Both the position numbers and the translations under genes were made by a program. A DNA stretch of 64,000 bases from Marinobacterium iners DSM 11526 (lineage in GTDB: Bacteria; Pseudomonadota; Gammaproteobacteria; Pseudomonadales; Balneatricaceae): positions 1 through 64,000 of the forward strand of contig NZ_FNRJ01000011.1 of the NCBI RefSeq assembly GCF_900107855.1, in the 5' to 3' direction. The first letter of the stretch is position 1. Each line of letters begins with the position of its first letter. Shown here piece after piece: positions 35,729 through 46,281 of this stretch. The notes under the pieces are model-generated. The model was not told the origin of the DNA. It searched no databases and worked only from the letters and a program-made list of their open reading frames with translations.

Positions 35729-38134
35729 TTATTGCATGCTGGCCGGCAGATCCAGGGCAATCCTGAATCCCCAGCTGTTGCGGGAACTGGTGGCGGGGTG
35801 ACGGTAGCGGCTTGCCGGGCGTGCGACCCGAGGAATGTCAAACCATGAGCCACCGCGTATGACTCTGTGTGTGCAGTCGCTGGTGCGCGTGGCGCTGCCA
35901 TCATTCGGCGCGTTGCTGTAGTCGGGCTGGTAGCAGTCCAGTACCCATTCATCCACATTACCACTCATGTCATGCAGCCCCCAGGGGTTGGGCTTCATCG
36001 AGCCGACCGGGGCTGTCTGCTGACCACCCCATTGGGTGTCACAGCCATCACAGACGGCATATCCCTGGCCCGGCTGGTTGCCCCACCAGTAAATCGATTC
36101 GGTCCCTGCGCGTGCGCTGTACTCCCACTCGGCTTCTGTCGGCAGTCGATAGGGCTGTCCTGTCTGTTCGGCTAGCCAGCGGGTGTAGGCATTGGCATCA
36201 TTCCAGCTGACATTGATGACCGGCCGAGTGCCCCGTCCCCAGCCTTCATCATCCGGCAGGGGACGGCCGGTTGCGTTGGCAAAGCGGTCATATTCCTCGA
36301 AGGTGACTTCATGACGGGCCAGGGCAAAACTGCTGCTGATGATAACCTCATGGACCGGGCGCTCGTTGTCATCTCCGTTACCATGCAAATCGCCCATGCG
36401 GAAGCGTCCGGCAGGAATGACGGCCATTTGTGGACCGAGACCGCCTTCCTGAAGCTCATCCTGGAACAGGGTCAGGTTGTCGACGGGGCGATTAGCTTCC
36501 CGCAAGGCGCTGGCTGATTCTACCCCGGCAGAAGGTTTCTCGTTGACGGGCTGCTCTGCAGCTGCGTGCAGGCGATCAAGTTCCTGCTGCTGGCGTTGGT
36601 GTGCCAGCTCAAGTGATTCGAACGCGGCCCGCAATTCACGGTTGTTTTTCATTTGCGTCAGGGCCTGAGAGCTGATTGCATCAAGCTGCCCTTGATAAAA
36701 CAGCAGTGCCAGCCAGAAGCCGGCTACAAAACCAAGCGCAAAGATCAGGCCGCGCCTGGACCAGCGGCGAACCGGCTCGGGCAATTGTGTGAGTGAACGC
36801 AATCGAGTAATCAGAGAACCTGTGCCGGTTTCAGGCTCTTGTTCGGCATCGTTGGCACTGTCGTGTGGGTGTTGCTCTGGCGTGGGATTCTTCTTGTCTT
36901 TGGCAGCTGGCGTATTTTCTATGGTTTCAGCATCTGGTTCAGCCTCAGGTTTCGGTACCGGTTGGGGTTCCGGTGCAGATGTTGGCTCGGGGTCTGGCGT
37001 CGCTTCGCTTTGGGGCAGTTCCTCAGGAGGTGGGCCGACGCTGTTCTCGGTATTGTCAGAGGCAGGTTCTCGCACAACAACCGCGTCATCAGTAGCATCT
37101 GCTGCCGGCAGGTCTGGACGCTCAGTGACGGGCGCGGGTTGAGCTGGAGTGGGCTGAACTTCAGCTGCCGCCTGTTTGATCGCGGTCGCCGCTGGCGGGT
37201 CCGGCTCTACCGCTGGTGTCTCGCGGGGCGTCTCGCCGGGACTCTCGCTGCGCATGTCCGGAATCGTGCTCTGCTCCGGGCTGGTTTCGGTGGCAAACAG
37301 CTCCCGAACCAGCGCCATGCAGCTGGCAGGGCGGGGCTCTGTTTCAGGGCTCAGGGCACGGCTGAGGCTTGACCACTGTGCCTTGTTGAGCCCGCCAGGA
37401 GACTTGAACTCCTTGCGATAGCGAGCCGCTTCACCATCGGCAGGCTGAAAGGCACGCTTGCCGCTGTACAATTCCCAGGCGATCAGGGCCAGCGCGTACA
37501 CGTCAGATCGGGCGGTCTGGTTCTGTGGGTGAAAAGCTTCGGGGGCCTGGTAGCTGGGATAGTCCGGCTGCTTCGGCAGCAGGCTCAGTAACGGGTCGAG
37601 AATGCTGCGCCAGCCAAAGCCAGTCAGTTTGACGCCGCCGCCTGCATTCAAAAAGATCAGGTCAGGTGCCAATAACGAGTGAGGTTTTCCCAGTTTGAGC
37701 TGGCCACTGTCCACGGCTTTAGCCAGCTGAATCAGCAGCCCCTGTTTCTGGCGATCATTGAGCTTGCGTGCCTGATTGCGTTGAAACAGGTCAGAGAGAG
37801 TTTGCCCGTCAAGGTGTTCCAGTGACATGAACTCCAGCCCGCGCCAACTGAAATAACCGTAGCAGGTGGCGATATGAGGGTGGCGCAGTGCCGAGCGCAG
37901 TTTTGTAACCAGCTTGCGCATCTGGTCGGCAACTCCTTCGTGGCGAACCAGCTCAAGGCGCAATATAAGCAGGCTGACTTCAGTGCGAGCAGCCGTGGAT
38001 ATATCTTCGGCCAGCCAGAGACTGCCCATAAAATGTTCGCGCTGCTTGCTGATCAGCTGAAAACGATGATGGCTGGGCCCAATGACCAGCTCTTCCTTGA
38101 GGCCTGCGTAGGCGGTTTCGATCGGGTTAGCCAT
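35729..38134 (-). CDS. pseudokinase - transmembrane - SUMF1/FGE-fold fusion protein
   Basis: An 801-residue protein. Residues about 20-285 have a Hanks-type kinase fold (hinge LEHLDGQTL, APE motif in YQAPEAF, SDVYALALIAWELYSG) but the catalytic residues are gone: HRD is HSL, the following lysine is alanine, and DFG is GFG. A Pro/Glu-rich linker (about 290-435), a membrane helix (about 462-483) and a coiled coil follow, then an SUMF1/FGE domain (about 570-800: MAVIPAGRFRMGD, RLPTEAEWEYSARAG, GNVDEWVLDCY, RVIRGGSWFD, GFRIAL). The FGE copper-binding cysteines are missing. It is probably a signalling or scaffold protein spanning the inner membrane. The ATG at 38134 is preferred over an upstream TTG. 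Confidence 0.85.
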   Translation of the reverse strand: MANPIETAYAGLKEELVIGPSHHRFQLISKQREHFMGSLWLAEDISTAARTEVSLLILRLELVRHEGVADQMRKLVTKLRSALRHPHIATCYGYFSWRGLEFMSLEHLDGQTLSDLFQRNQARKLNDRQKQGLLIQLAKAVDSGQLKLGKPHSLLAPDLIFLNAGGGVKLTGFGWRSILDPLLSLLPKQPDYPSYQAPEAFHPQNQTARSDVYALALIAWELYSGKRAFQPADGEAARYRKEFKSPGGLNKAQWSSLSRALSPETEPRPASCMALVRELFATETSPEQSTIPDMRSESPGETPRETPAVEPDPPAATAIKQAAAEVQPTPAQPAPVTERPDLPAADATDDAVVVREPASDNTENSVGPPPEELPQSEATPDPEPTSAPEPQPVPKPEAEPDAETIENTPAAKDKKNPTPEQHPHDSANDAEQEPETGTGSLITRLRSLTQLPEPVRRWSRRGLIFALGFVAGFWLALLFYQGQLDAISSQALTQMKNNRELRAAFESLELAHQRQQQELDRLHAAAEQPVNEKPSAGVESASALREANRPVDNLTLFQDELQEGGLGPQMAVIPAGRFRMGDLHGNGDDNERPVHEVIISSSFALARHEVTFEEYDRFANATGRPLPDDEGWGRGTRPVINVSWNDANAYTRWLAEQTGQPYRLPTEAEWEYSARAGTESIYWWGNQPGQGYAVCDGCDTQWGGQQTAPVGSMKPNPWGLHDMSGNVDEWVLDCYQPDYSNAPNDGSATRTSDCTHRVIRGGSWFDIPRVARPASRYRHPATSSRNSWGFRIALDLPASMQ

Positions 38135-38218
38135 CTTGATACCGGGTCCTTGCTGCAAACATCCTTATCATAGCTGACATGTGTGTGGCTTACAGCTGTG
38201 AGCTACACACTGCCTGAA

Positions 38219-39079
<861 letters not shown>

Positions 39080-39102
39080 TTACTGGCGAATCAAAACGAG
39101 GA

Positions 39103-39504
39103 TTATAAGCCATTCGAGGGGAAATGTGCCGCTTGATGCGCAATCCACTCCAGGGCACGTTTTTCGGACTCTTCAGCAGGCGCCTTGCGCTGGTAAAGCG
39201 TAATCTGACACATCTGCTCAAGCATGCGAGCTCTGAAAAGCTGCTCTTGGGTCAGAAAAGCGAGTTTCAGTGTGTAGTGATCGCCCTCATGCGTGCATTC
39301 AGTGACGAGAGCATTGATGCAAAAATCAGATGAAAGCGCCGGGGCGCTGATGCGCAGCCATTCACCACTGGGGTGGGGGCCTGGTGCCTTCAGGCTCAGG
39401 CCCAGTGGCAGGAGGGAGGTGCAGTCGGAAGGGGCTTTATCCAGCGGCAGCAACCTCAGCTCTATCTGATCCGGATGTTGCAGGTAGCGTTGTGGATTAT
39501 GCAT
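39103..39504 (-). CDS. PilZ-like hypothetical protein
   Basis: A 133-residue soluble protein. The C-terminal part (TLKLAFLTQEQLFRARMLEQMCQITLYQR, from about residue 78) resembles the end of PilZ-type proteins, but the c-di-GMP motifs (RxxxR and D/NxSxxG) are not visible, so nucleotide binding is doubtful. The tail KRALEWIAHQAAHFP recurs, from memory, in conserved pseudomonad proteins. It is 35 bases upstream of kdsA on the same strand, so it may be cotranscribed. Confidence 0.6.
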   Translation of the reverse strand: MHNPQRYLQHPDQIELRLLPLDKAPSDCTSLLPLGLSLKAPGPHPSGEWLRISAPALSSDFCINALVTECTHEGDHYTLKLAFLTQEQLFRARMLEQMCQITLYQRKAPAEESEKRALEWIAHQAAHFPSNGL

Positions 39505-39573
39505 GATCCCAGCCTTTTGAACGGGTACAACGGGTCTGTCGGCCTTGATACCTGTATCTTGAGTGCTATTGCT

Positions 39574-40506
39574 TCATCCTGCCAGTAAAACCTCAAGAAA
39601 AAGCCAGAAGGCGACACCGGTCAGTGACAGGCACCAGATAGATATCCAGCGGTAGCGCCGCATCAAACGCTCTTCATCGTAAGTCGATAAGAGGTACGGT
39701 TGGCGCCGGCTTTGAGAGTCTGTCAGTACGTTCATGCTGGGTAGTTGGTGCAACTCGCGCTGCTGCGCCCTGGCTTCTTGAAGGGCTTCTTTCTGAGCCT
39801 GCTGCCACTCCTGAAGATCAATCTGGCCATCACCATTCTGGTCAAAGCGCTCGCGCAGCCGATCCGGGTTCTGCTTCCAGTCGCGCAAAAGATCACGGGC
39901 GGTGGCTTTCATATCCAGTTGATCGCGGCCACCGCCCACTGTGTGGAAACGTCCCAATGCGTAGAGTTGTTCGTGTTCGAAAATCAGACTTTCGGTATAA
40001 CGGTAGTGACCACTGACACTGTTGCTGGTCAGAATCGCGGCAATCCCTTTAGCGGAAAGACCACTGGCATTAATGGAAGGAAGTTCGGTGTTGCCGCGCC
40101 AGCTTTGTTTGTGCAGGGTTGTTACTTCGGCGCCTGCTGGATCGACCAGGCAGGTGCCGGTCCCATCGTTGATCTGAAACCAGCTGTCGGAGCGGCCACT
40201 GCGGACGGTCTTCCACTGCTTGCGTTCGCCCCCGCTTTGCTTCTCTACCTTGTAGGTATACCAGACACAGGGTCGGCCCGACAGTGGGGCGCTCAGCATG
40301 CCGTTTTCACCGGCGATCACATGACCAATCAGCTCCACATATCCTTGCGGTGCTGACCGGATACGTGCGGTAGGGATGTCTGCAATCAGACGGTAGTGGC
40401 CGAGTTTACGAAATACGAACCAGAGGGCCACCAAGGCGGCCAGTGCCAGTGCAAGCAGGGCGATCAGTCGTTCCGTGGAGCCCAGGGGGCCGATATCCAG
40501 AAGCAT
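39574..40506 (-). CDS. GIDE-domain membrane protein with EF-hand loop
   Basis: A 310-residue protein with membrane helices at about 13-31 and 287-305 and a GIDE (MUL1/E3-ligase-like) domain in between: GYVELIGHVIAGENGMLSAPLSGRPCVWYTY and FQINDGTGTCLVDPAGAEV. Inserted at about 218-230 is a complete 12-residue EF-hand loop (DQNGDGQIDLQE). Bacterial GIDE proteins have no RING finger and are usually paired with LemA, as here; the LemA stop is three bases before its start. The pair is likely an envelope complex of unknown role. Confidence 0.82.
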   Translation of the reverse strand: MLLDIGPLGSTERLIALLALALAALVALWFVFRKLGHYRLIADIPTARIRSAPQGYVELIGHVIAGENGMLSAPLSGRPCVWYTYKVEKQSGGERKQWKTVRSGRSDSWFQINDGTGTCLVDPAGAEVTTLHKQSWRGNTELPSINASGLSAKGIAAILTSNSVSGHYRYTESLIFEHEQLYALGRFHTVGGGRDQLDMKATARDLLRDWKQNPDRLRERFDQNGDGQIDLQEWQQAQKEALQEARAQQRELHQLPSMNVLTDSQSRRQPYLLSTYDEERLMRRYRWISIWCLSLTGVAFWLFLEVLLAG

Positions 40507-40509
40507 GGC

Positions 40510-41082
40510 TTAGTTGAACAGTTGCTTCATATCAACATCAGCAAGTTCTGCCTCGTCAAACTCAAGCAGCTCGGCCGCCTTGAAACCGAAACGGCGCGCA
40601 ATGATGACGTCGGGGAACTGTTCGATACGAACATTCAGCCGGTTTACTGAGTCGTTGTAATACTCACGGCGGTCGGCGATACCGGATTCGAGCCCGGTGA
40701 TGCGGCTGTGAAGATGATGAAAGCTCTCGCTGGCGGTCAGTTCAGGGTAGTCTTCCGCCACGGCGAACAGATTGCCGAGTCCTAACCGGAGCTGGGTTTC
40801 CGCCTTGCCTAAGGCCCCCACATTGCCTGCCTCACGTGCATTGGCAACCGCAGAGCGTGCCTGCATGACGGCTTCAAGGGTTTTCTGTTCATACCCCATG
40901 TGCTGCTTGCAGGTTTCCACCAGCTTGGGCAGCTCGTCATGACGCTGCTTCAGCAGCACATCGATGTTGGCCCAGGCACGCGATACACCATGCTTGAGCT
41001 GCACCAGATGGTTGTAGAGTGATATGAAATAGAAAACGGCAACAGCAAGAACGACCAGCGTAACAATGAACGAAATATCCAT
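40510..41082 (-). CDS. LemA family protein
   Basis: A 190-residue protein with an N-terminal membrane anchor (residues 4-24, FIVTLVVLAVAVFYFISLYN) and a helical domain with the LemA signatures ISLYNHLVQLKHGVSRAWANIDVLLKQRHDELPKLV (split: SRAWANIDVLLKQR, HDELPKLVETC) and DSVNRLNVRIEQFPDVIIA. LemA proteins form periplasmic or cytoplasmic-face coiled bundles of unsettled function. It heads a two-gene unit with the GIDE gene. Confidence 0.93.
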   Translation of the reverse strand: MDISFIVTLVVLAVAVFYFISLYNHLVQLKHGVSRAWANIDVLLKQRHDELPKLVETCKQHMGYEQKTLEAVMQARSAVANAREAGNVGALGKAETQLRLGLGNLFAVAEDYPELTASESFHHLHSRITGLESGIADRREYYNDSVNRLNVRIEQFPDVIIARRFGFKAAELLEFDEAELADVDMKQLFN

Positions 41083-41156
41083 GTGTGAACCTCGGAAATG
41101 ATCCTTTGGCTCACACTATAAACGCATTTCATCGCGGGTAGAAATGGTGCTGATGA

Positions 41157-41366
41157 TCAGATGCTTCCGCCACCGATGATCTCGACTACTACTGTTTTGA
41201 TCAGGAAGGCGATCAGCCCAAGTCCCAGTGCGAAAAACAGAATAAAGGTGCCGAATTTGCCGGCATTGGATTTTTTGGCCAAGTCATAAATGATGTAGAA
41301 AATCGCTGCTGCGAACAGTACCAGGCCAACGTTGAGCATGATGGCTTCGATTTCTGCCAGACGCAT
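41157..41366 (-). CDS. DUF2788 small membrane protein
   Basis: A 69-residue protein with two membrane helices (about 10-27 and 38-62) and the family signature FYIIYDLAKKSNAGKFGTFILF. The ATG at 41366 follows GGAG with seven bases spacing; a second ATG at 41339 is possible. DUF2788 is conserved in marine gammaproteobacteria and uncharacterised. It lies 74 bases upstream of lemA on the same strand and could be cotranscribed with it. Confidence 0.8.
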   Translation of the reverse strand: MRLAEIEAIMLNVGLVLFAAAIFYIIYDLAKKSNAGKFGTFILFFALGLGLIAFLIKTVVVEIIGGGSI

Positions 41367-41455
41367 GGACGTATCTCCAGATTTTTAAGTTGTATAAATT
41401 ATGCATGATTGTGAATTGGATAAACACAGAGACTATGTAGGGGAAAATGGCGCTT

Positions 41456-41644
41456 TTAGAGCAGATCGTCCTTGCCGTAGACCTTTTCCTGCCATTCAGG
41501 GCCCAGCTCCTGCTCGATAAAGTCGCGGATGAACTTGCGCACCATCTGGGAGGGGGTAACGTCCTGCTCATTGCACAGGCGTTCAAAGGTGGCTTTTTTC
41601 TTGGGGTCGATCAACAGGGTGAGGCGGGCAGTACGGTTTTCCAT
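41456..41644 (-). CDS. ribbon-helix-helix (CopG-type) DNA-binding protein
   Basis: A 62-residue protein. The start MENRTARLTLLIDPKKKATFERLC is a ribbon strand plus first helix, and DVTPSQMVRKFIRDFIEQEL gives the turn and second helix of the MetJ/Arc fold. It probably acts as a dimeric repressor. No toxin gene adjoins it, so it is not an obvious antitoxin. A perfect palindrome lies 31-47 bases upstream of its start and may be its own operator. Confidence 0.8.
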   Translation of the reverse strand: MENRTARLTLLIDPKKKATFERLCNEQDVTPSQMVRKFIRDFIEQELGPEWQEKVYGKDDLL

Positions 41645-41674
41645 GAAGCAGTCATTACCTTAAAGTCGAGTATA

Positions 41675-41691
41675 TGTTAATCATATTAACA
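41675..41691. promoter_or_regulatory. palindrome TGTTAAT-cat-ATTAACA, candidate RHH operator
   Basis: Two exact seven-base arms around a three-base centre lie in the 120-base divergent gap between the ribbon-helix-helix gene (start 41644) and dauA (start 41765). The position fits an autoregulatory operator that could also control dauA. The assignment to the adjacent regulator is inference. Confidence 0.5.
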
Positions 41692-41764
41692 TTGAATCAT
41701 ATTTGGGCAACCGTTAATGTGGTTGAATTGTACTCATCGCTTTACTTTCTAAAGGGAACGCCAC

Positions 41765-43519
41765 ATGTCCAGACATGCCCGGTTGCACTCGCTTTCCTTC
41801 GCCAGCGCACTGCGTGAAGTGTTTCGTGAAGGTTATGATCGCCGAGCGCTTGGACAGGATCTGCTGGCGGGGCTGACTGTTGGGGTGATCGCGATCCCTT
41901 TGTCGATGGCGCTGGCGATTGCAAGTGGCGTGCGGCCTGAGTACGGCCTGTATACGGCGATTATTGCGGGTTTTCTGATTGCGCTGAGTGGTGGGTCGCG
42001 TTTCAGTGTATCCGGGCCAACGGCGGCCTTTGTGGTGATTCTTTACCCGGTAGCGCAACAGTTTGGGCTGGCAGGGTTGCTGGTAGCGACGCTGATGTCG
42101 GCCGTTATTTTGCTGCTGTTGGCATTTGCCCGGCTTGGCAGGTTGATCGAATATATTCCCGAACCGGTGACACTGGGGTTTACCTCAGGTATTGCCATTG
42201 TGATAGCGACCCTGCAAATCCCTGACTTTTTTGGCCTGCAGCTGGCCGAGATGCCTGAAGCCTGGTTGCTCAAGCTGGCGGCGCTGGGGCAGGCCCTGCC
42301 TGCATTCGATGGCGCAACGCTACTGGTGGCGGCCCTGACTCTTGCCACATTGATTCTTTGGCCCCGTTTGCGTTTGCCGATTCCGGGTCACCTGCCTGCC
42401 TTGCTGATCGGGGTAGGCGTGGCGTGGATTGCATCAAGCCTTGGCTGGAGCGTTGAGACCATTGGCAGTCGCTTCAGCTACCTGTTGCCGGATGGTTCAA
42501 CCGGACAGGGTATCCCTCCCTTCTTTCCAGAGTTTGTCTGGCCCTGGCAGCAGCCGGGTCCTTCCGGTGAGCCGCTGGACTGGTCATGGGCGCTGGTGCG
42601 TGAATTGCTGCCGGCCGCGTTTTCCATCGCCATGCTGGGTGCCATTGAGTCGCTGCTGTGTGCAGTGGTGCTGGATGGCATGACCGGCAAGCGCCACCAT
42701 GCCAACGGTGAGCTGCTGGGGCAGGGGGTGGGCAATCTGGTGGCACCCTTCTTTGGTGGTTTTACCGCCACGGCGGCCATAGCGCGCTCTGCGGCGAATT
42801 ACCGGGCCGGTGCACGGTCACCCATTGCTGGCATGGTGCATGCTTTGGTGGTGCTGGCAGGTCTGCTGGTATTGGCACCCTTGCTGGCATATCTGCCCAT
42901 GGCGAGCATGGCCGCTCTGCTGCTGATCGTGGCCTGGAACATGAGTGAGGCACCCAAGGTGGTTCAGCTTCTCAAACGTGCGCCGCGAGGTGATGTACTG
43001 GTATTGCTGACCTGTCTGTCGCTAACAGTGCTGTTCGATATGGTGATTGCCATTTTTACCGGCATCATGCTGGCTTCGCTGCTGTTCATGCGGGATCTGG
43101 CAGGCATGACGCGCTTCACCAATATCAGTCAGCAGCAGAAACATGTGCCGGGACAGCTGCGGTCAGGCTGGCAGGTATACAAGTTGAGCGGGCCGCTTTT
43201 CTTTGCGGCCGCCGAGCGGGTGTTTGATGAACTGCACGAGCAGTGCCAGGGGGCGAAAGGCGTGGTGCTGTACATGGATGCTGTGCCGTTGCTGGACGCC
43301 GGTGGTCTGAATGCACTGGAGCACTTCATTCGTGCCTGTGATCGAGAGGAGGTTGAGCTGGTAGTGGCTGACCTGCAATTTCAGCCGTTGCGCGCGCTGG
43401 CTAGGGCCGGCATGGTGCCGGTGCCCGGGCGGCTAAGCTTTACTTCGACTCTGGTGGAGGCGTTGCAACCCTTGATAGTTGAACACGCTGCGGCTGATAG
43501 CTCTCCAGCCACGCACTAA
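41765..43519 (+). CDS. dauA: SulP-family anion transporter, DauA-type
   Basis: A 584-residue inner-membrane transporter with about twelve helices and a C-terminal STAS domain (about 455-565). It matches E. coli DauA/YchM closely: [76 protein letters not shown] and the STAS segment [19 protein letters not shown]. DauA carries C4-dicarboxylates such as succinate at acidic pH; the same substrate is inferred, bicarbonate or sulfate remain possible. The last 80 bases overlap the opposing GGDEF-EAL gene. Confidence 0.88.
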   Translation: MSRHARLHSLSFASALREVFREGYDRRALGQDLLAGLTVGVIAIPLSMALAIASGVRPEYGLYTAIIAGFLIALSGGSRFSVSGPTAAFVVILYPVAQQFGLAGLLVATLMSAVILLLLAFARLGRLIEYIPEPVTLGFTSGIAIVIATLQIPDFFGLQLAEMPEAWLLKLAALGQALPAFDGATLLVAALTLATLILWPRLRLPIPGHLPALLIGVGVAWIASSLGWSVETIGSRFSYLLPDGSTGQGIPPFFPEFVWPWQQPGPSGEPLDWSWALVRELLPAAFSIAMLGAIESLLCAVVLDGMTGKRHHANGELLGQGVGNLVAPFFGGFTATAAIARSAANYRAGARSPIAGMVHALVVLAGLLVLAPLLAYLPMASMAALLLIVAWNMSEAPKVVQLLKRAPRGDVLVLLTCLSLTVLFDMVIAIFTGIMLASLLFMRDLAGMTRFTNISQQQKHVPGQLRSGWQVYKLSGPLFFAAAERVFDELHEQCQGAKGVVLYMDAVPLLDAGGLNALEHFIRACDREEVELVVADLQFQPLRALARAGMVPVPGRLSFTSTLVEALQPLIVEHAAADSSPATH

Positions 43520-46085
43520 GCTCTTCAGCCGGCAGTGGACGGCTGAACAGGTAACCCTGCATGAATTGACAGCCCTGCTGAGCCAGGGTGGAGCGCTGAG
43601 CTTCGGTTTCCACCCCCTCCGCGATCAGGCGCAACTCAAGGCTGGCTGCCATGGATATGATGGCGCTTACCAGTGAGTCACCGTAGCGGTCGGTGTTGAG
43701 GTCACGCACAAACTCTCGGTCAATCTTCAGTGTATCGACCGGGAAACGCCTCAGGTAGCTCAGGGATGAGTAACCGGTACCGAAGTCGTCAATGGCCAGG
43801 TTAACGCCCACCTGCTTGAAACCGTTGAGCCAACCGATGGTTTCTTCCGAGTCTTGCAGCAACAGCCCTTCAGTGATCTCAAGTACCAGCTGGGACGGAT
43901 TAATCCGGTTGCGTTCCAGAATGTCGCGCACCACTTGGGCTTCCAGTCCCAGCTCGCGCTGGCGCTCGGAAATGTTCACCGACAGATACAGGTTCATGCC
44001 CTTGTCTGACCAGTGTCGCAGCTGGGCACAGGCCGTTTCCAGTACCCATTCGCCGATGGCGCCGATCAGACCGGTTTCTTCCGCCAGCGGAATGAAAGCG
44101 TCCGGTGGTATCATTCCTCGTTCAGGGTGATGCCAGCGCAACAGGGCCTCTACCCCGGTGATGCGCCCGCTGCGGCCATGGACCACGGGCTGATAGAACA
44201 CTTCCAGCTGTTCTCGGTCCAGTGCGTGGCGCAGGTCCTGCTCCAGTGTCATCCGCTGATTGGCATGTTCCTGCATGGCAGCAGTGAAGAAGTGAGTTTG
44301 ATTGCGCCCGGACTGCTTGGCCTTGTACATCGCCAGGTCGGCGTTGCGAATCAGGGTCTCGGCGGTATTGGCGTCGCCCGGGTGCATGGCGATACCAATG
44401 CTGGCACCGATGATCACTTCCCGCTCAGCCAGCAGGAAGGGTTCACTCAACTGATCTATCAGCTTGGCTGCAACATGGGCTGCGTCGGCATCCGACTTGA
44501 CGTTGTGTAACAGGATCACGAATTCATCTCCGCCGAAACGGGCAACTGTGTCGGTTTCGCGCACACAGTTGTTCAGGCGTTTTGCCACCTGTTTGAGCAG
44601 ATCGTCTCCGTATTCATGGCCCATGGAGTCATTGACGAATTTGAACCGATCCAGGTCGATGAACAGCAGGGCGATCATCTGTTCGTCACGGTCGGCGGTG
44701 ATGATGGCCAAATTAAGTCGGTCCGACAGCAGGGTTCGGTTGGGAAGTTCCGTCAGCTCGTCATAGTAGGCCTGACGCACAATCTGAGCTTCGTCATTCT
44801 TGCGTTTGGTAATGTCCGAGAACACGGCGACATACTCACTGACCTTGCCTTCGCAGTCGTGAACCACCGAAACCGACAACCATTCTGGATAAATGGTGCC
44901 GTTCTTGCGCCGGTTCCAGATTTCGCCACTCCAGGAGCCGTGTTTGAGAATTTCCTGCCACATGTCTTGGTAAAAATGTTCGTCGTGGCGGTCGGAGCTG
45001 AGCATGCTCGGGTTCTTGCCCTGAACCTCTTCAGGGGCATAGCCGGTGATGCGGCTGAAGGCGGGGTTGATGGTCTTGATCAGACCATTCTGGTCGGCAA
45101 TCATGATCGCTTCGTTACTGGTGCGGAACACCGTTTCAATCATTTGCAGCTGTTCTTCGACCTCTTTCTGCTGAGTGATGTCTTCTTTCACTGCAATGTA
45201 ACTAAGGACTTTACCTGCTTCGTCCCTTACAGCGGAGATGGAAGCTGATTCCCAGAAAAGGCTGCCATCCTTGCGTCGGTTCAGCAGCTGGCCATGCCAT
45301 TCTTCACCCTGCTCCACGGTGGCCCACAGGTCACTGTAAACCTCGGGCGACATCTCGCCCGAGCTGAGCATGCCGGCACTCTGTCCCAGTGCTTCCTCGC
45401 GGTTGTAACCGGATATCTGACAGAATTTAGGGTTTACATACTCGATACGGCCCCGAGTGTCGGTAATCATGACGGATGCAGGACTCTGTTCCATGGCGCG
45501 GCCCAGGTTGCGCAGCTTCTGCTCAATTTTCTGAGTATGAGTAATATCCGTACGCACGCAGGCAAGGCCGCCTTCACGGGTGCGACAATCACTGGCCATG
45601 ATGGAGTGGCCGCTGTCCAAGTGTTCAATGTAGCTCTCGGCGCCGGGCTGTTCGCTGCCGATCTGTTCGCGTCGAAGCACATGGGGCTGCAGCTGGTGTT
45701 GAAAGTCGTCCCATTGCTCTAGTTGCAGCTCATCCATCCAGGGGTAGACCTGACGCCAGCGTCGGTTGCACACCATCAGGCGGCCCGCTGGGCTGAACAG
45801 GGCAAAGGCTTCCGACAGGCTCTCAACCGCATCGTGCATCCGGTCACGGGAAGTTTCGGACTGGCGGCGCAGCAACATGAAGCGACGCAGCAGGTCACCC
45901 ATAAGCAGGAAGACCAGCAGGAAAACTCCAAACAGAGCAACGCCGAGGGCACGGGCATCCATGTTGGCATCTGAGCCACTGAAGTGATTGCGATCCCCGC
46001 TCCATAGGATATAGAACAGCAACAGCAGGTTCATTCCGGTCAGAACCAGCATTAGCTTAAGTGCGCGGGAAGAAACTATTCTCAT
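43440..46085 (-). CDS. membrane PAS-GGDEF-EAL c-di-GMP protein
   Basis: An 881-residue bifunctional-type signalling protein. Two membrane helices (about 9-30 and 46-68) are followed by three PAS-like modules (about 80-190, 200-315, 320-435), a GGDEF domain with intact RFGGDEF and an I-site RETD five residues before it (about 505-520), and an EAL domain (about 625-875) with [20 protein letters not shown] and LKID. Both synthesis and hydrolysis of c-di-GMP are possible. The C terminus lies in the overlap with dauA. Confidence 0.93.
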   Translation of the reverse strand: MRIVSSRALKLMLVLTGMNLLLLFYILWSGDRNHFSGSDANMDARALGVALFGVFLLVFLLMGDLLRRFMLLRRQSETSRDRMHDAVESLSEAFALFSPAGRLMVCNRRWRQVYPWMDELQLEQWDDFQHQLQPHVLRREQIGSEQPGAESYIEHLDSGHSIMASDCRTREGGLACVRTDITHTQKIEQKLRNLGRAMEQSPASVMITDTRGRIEYVNPKFCQISGYNREEALGQSAGMLSSGEMSPEVYSDLWATVEQGEEWHGQLLNRRKDGSLFWESASISAVRDEAGKVLSYIAVKEDITQQKEVEEQLQMIETVFRTSNEAIMIADQNGLIKTINPAFSRITGYAPEEVQGKNPSMLSSDRHDEHFYQDMWQEILKHGSWSGEIWNRRKNGTIYPEWLSVSVVHDCEGKVSEYVAVFSDITKRKNDEAQIVRQAYYDELTELPNRTLLSDRLNLAIITADRDEQMIALLFIDLDRFKFVNDSMGHEYGDDLLKQVAKRLNNCVRETDTVARFGGDEFVILLHNVKSDADAAHVAAKLIDQLSEPFLLAEREVIIGASIGIAMHPGDANTAETLIRNADLAMYKAKQSGRNQTHFFTAAMQEHANQRMTLEQDLRHALDREQLEVFYQPVVHGRSGRITGVEALLRWHHPERGMIPPDAFIPLAEETGLIGAIGEWVLETACAQLRHWSDKGMNLYLSVNISERQRELGLEAQVVRDILERNRINPSQLVLEITEGLLLQDSEETIGWLNGFKQVGVNLAIDDFGTGYSSLSYLRRFPVDTLKIDREFVRDLNTDRYGDSLVSAIISMAASLELRLIAEGVETEAQRSTLAQQGCQFMQGYLFSRPLPAEELSAWLESYQPQRVQLSRVATPPPESK

Positions 46086-46230
46086 TTAATCCTGTAGTGA
46101 ATGAAGGGTTAAAGGGGGCAAAGTGTAGCGCCTGGCAGACTCTTTGCCATAGTTAATTCTGCCTATTTACCTAATTGTCCGTCAGTTTTGGGTGCTTGTC
46201 AGATTTTTTCCAGCCTGAATGACAAAAATA

Positions 46231-46256
46231 GTGTATAATAAATACATTTAAATAGT
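46231..46256 (+). promoter_or_regulatory. candidate nnrS promoter element with NsrR-like half-site
   Basis: A consensus TATAAT (46234-46239) lies 43 bases upstream of nnrS, directly followed by AAATACATTTAAAT, an AT-rich imperfect repeat resembling half of an NsrR nitric-oxide-repressor site. No good -35 is seen, so activation or a different start is possible. NO control is inferred from the gene family and this weak match. Confidence 0.35.
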
Positions 46257-46281
46257 CGGATGACGCACCAGAGGTCCAGTC

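Noticed and set aside
41456-41644. Toxin-antitoxin module around the ribbon-helix-helix gene
   Set aside because: No toxin-like frame adjoins it on either side; neighbours are DUF2788 and dauA.
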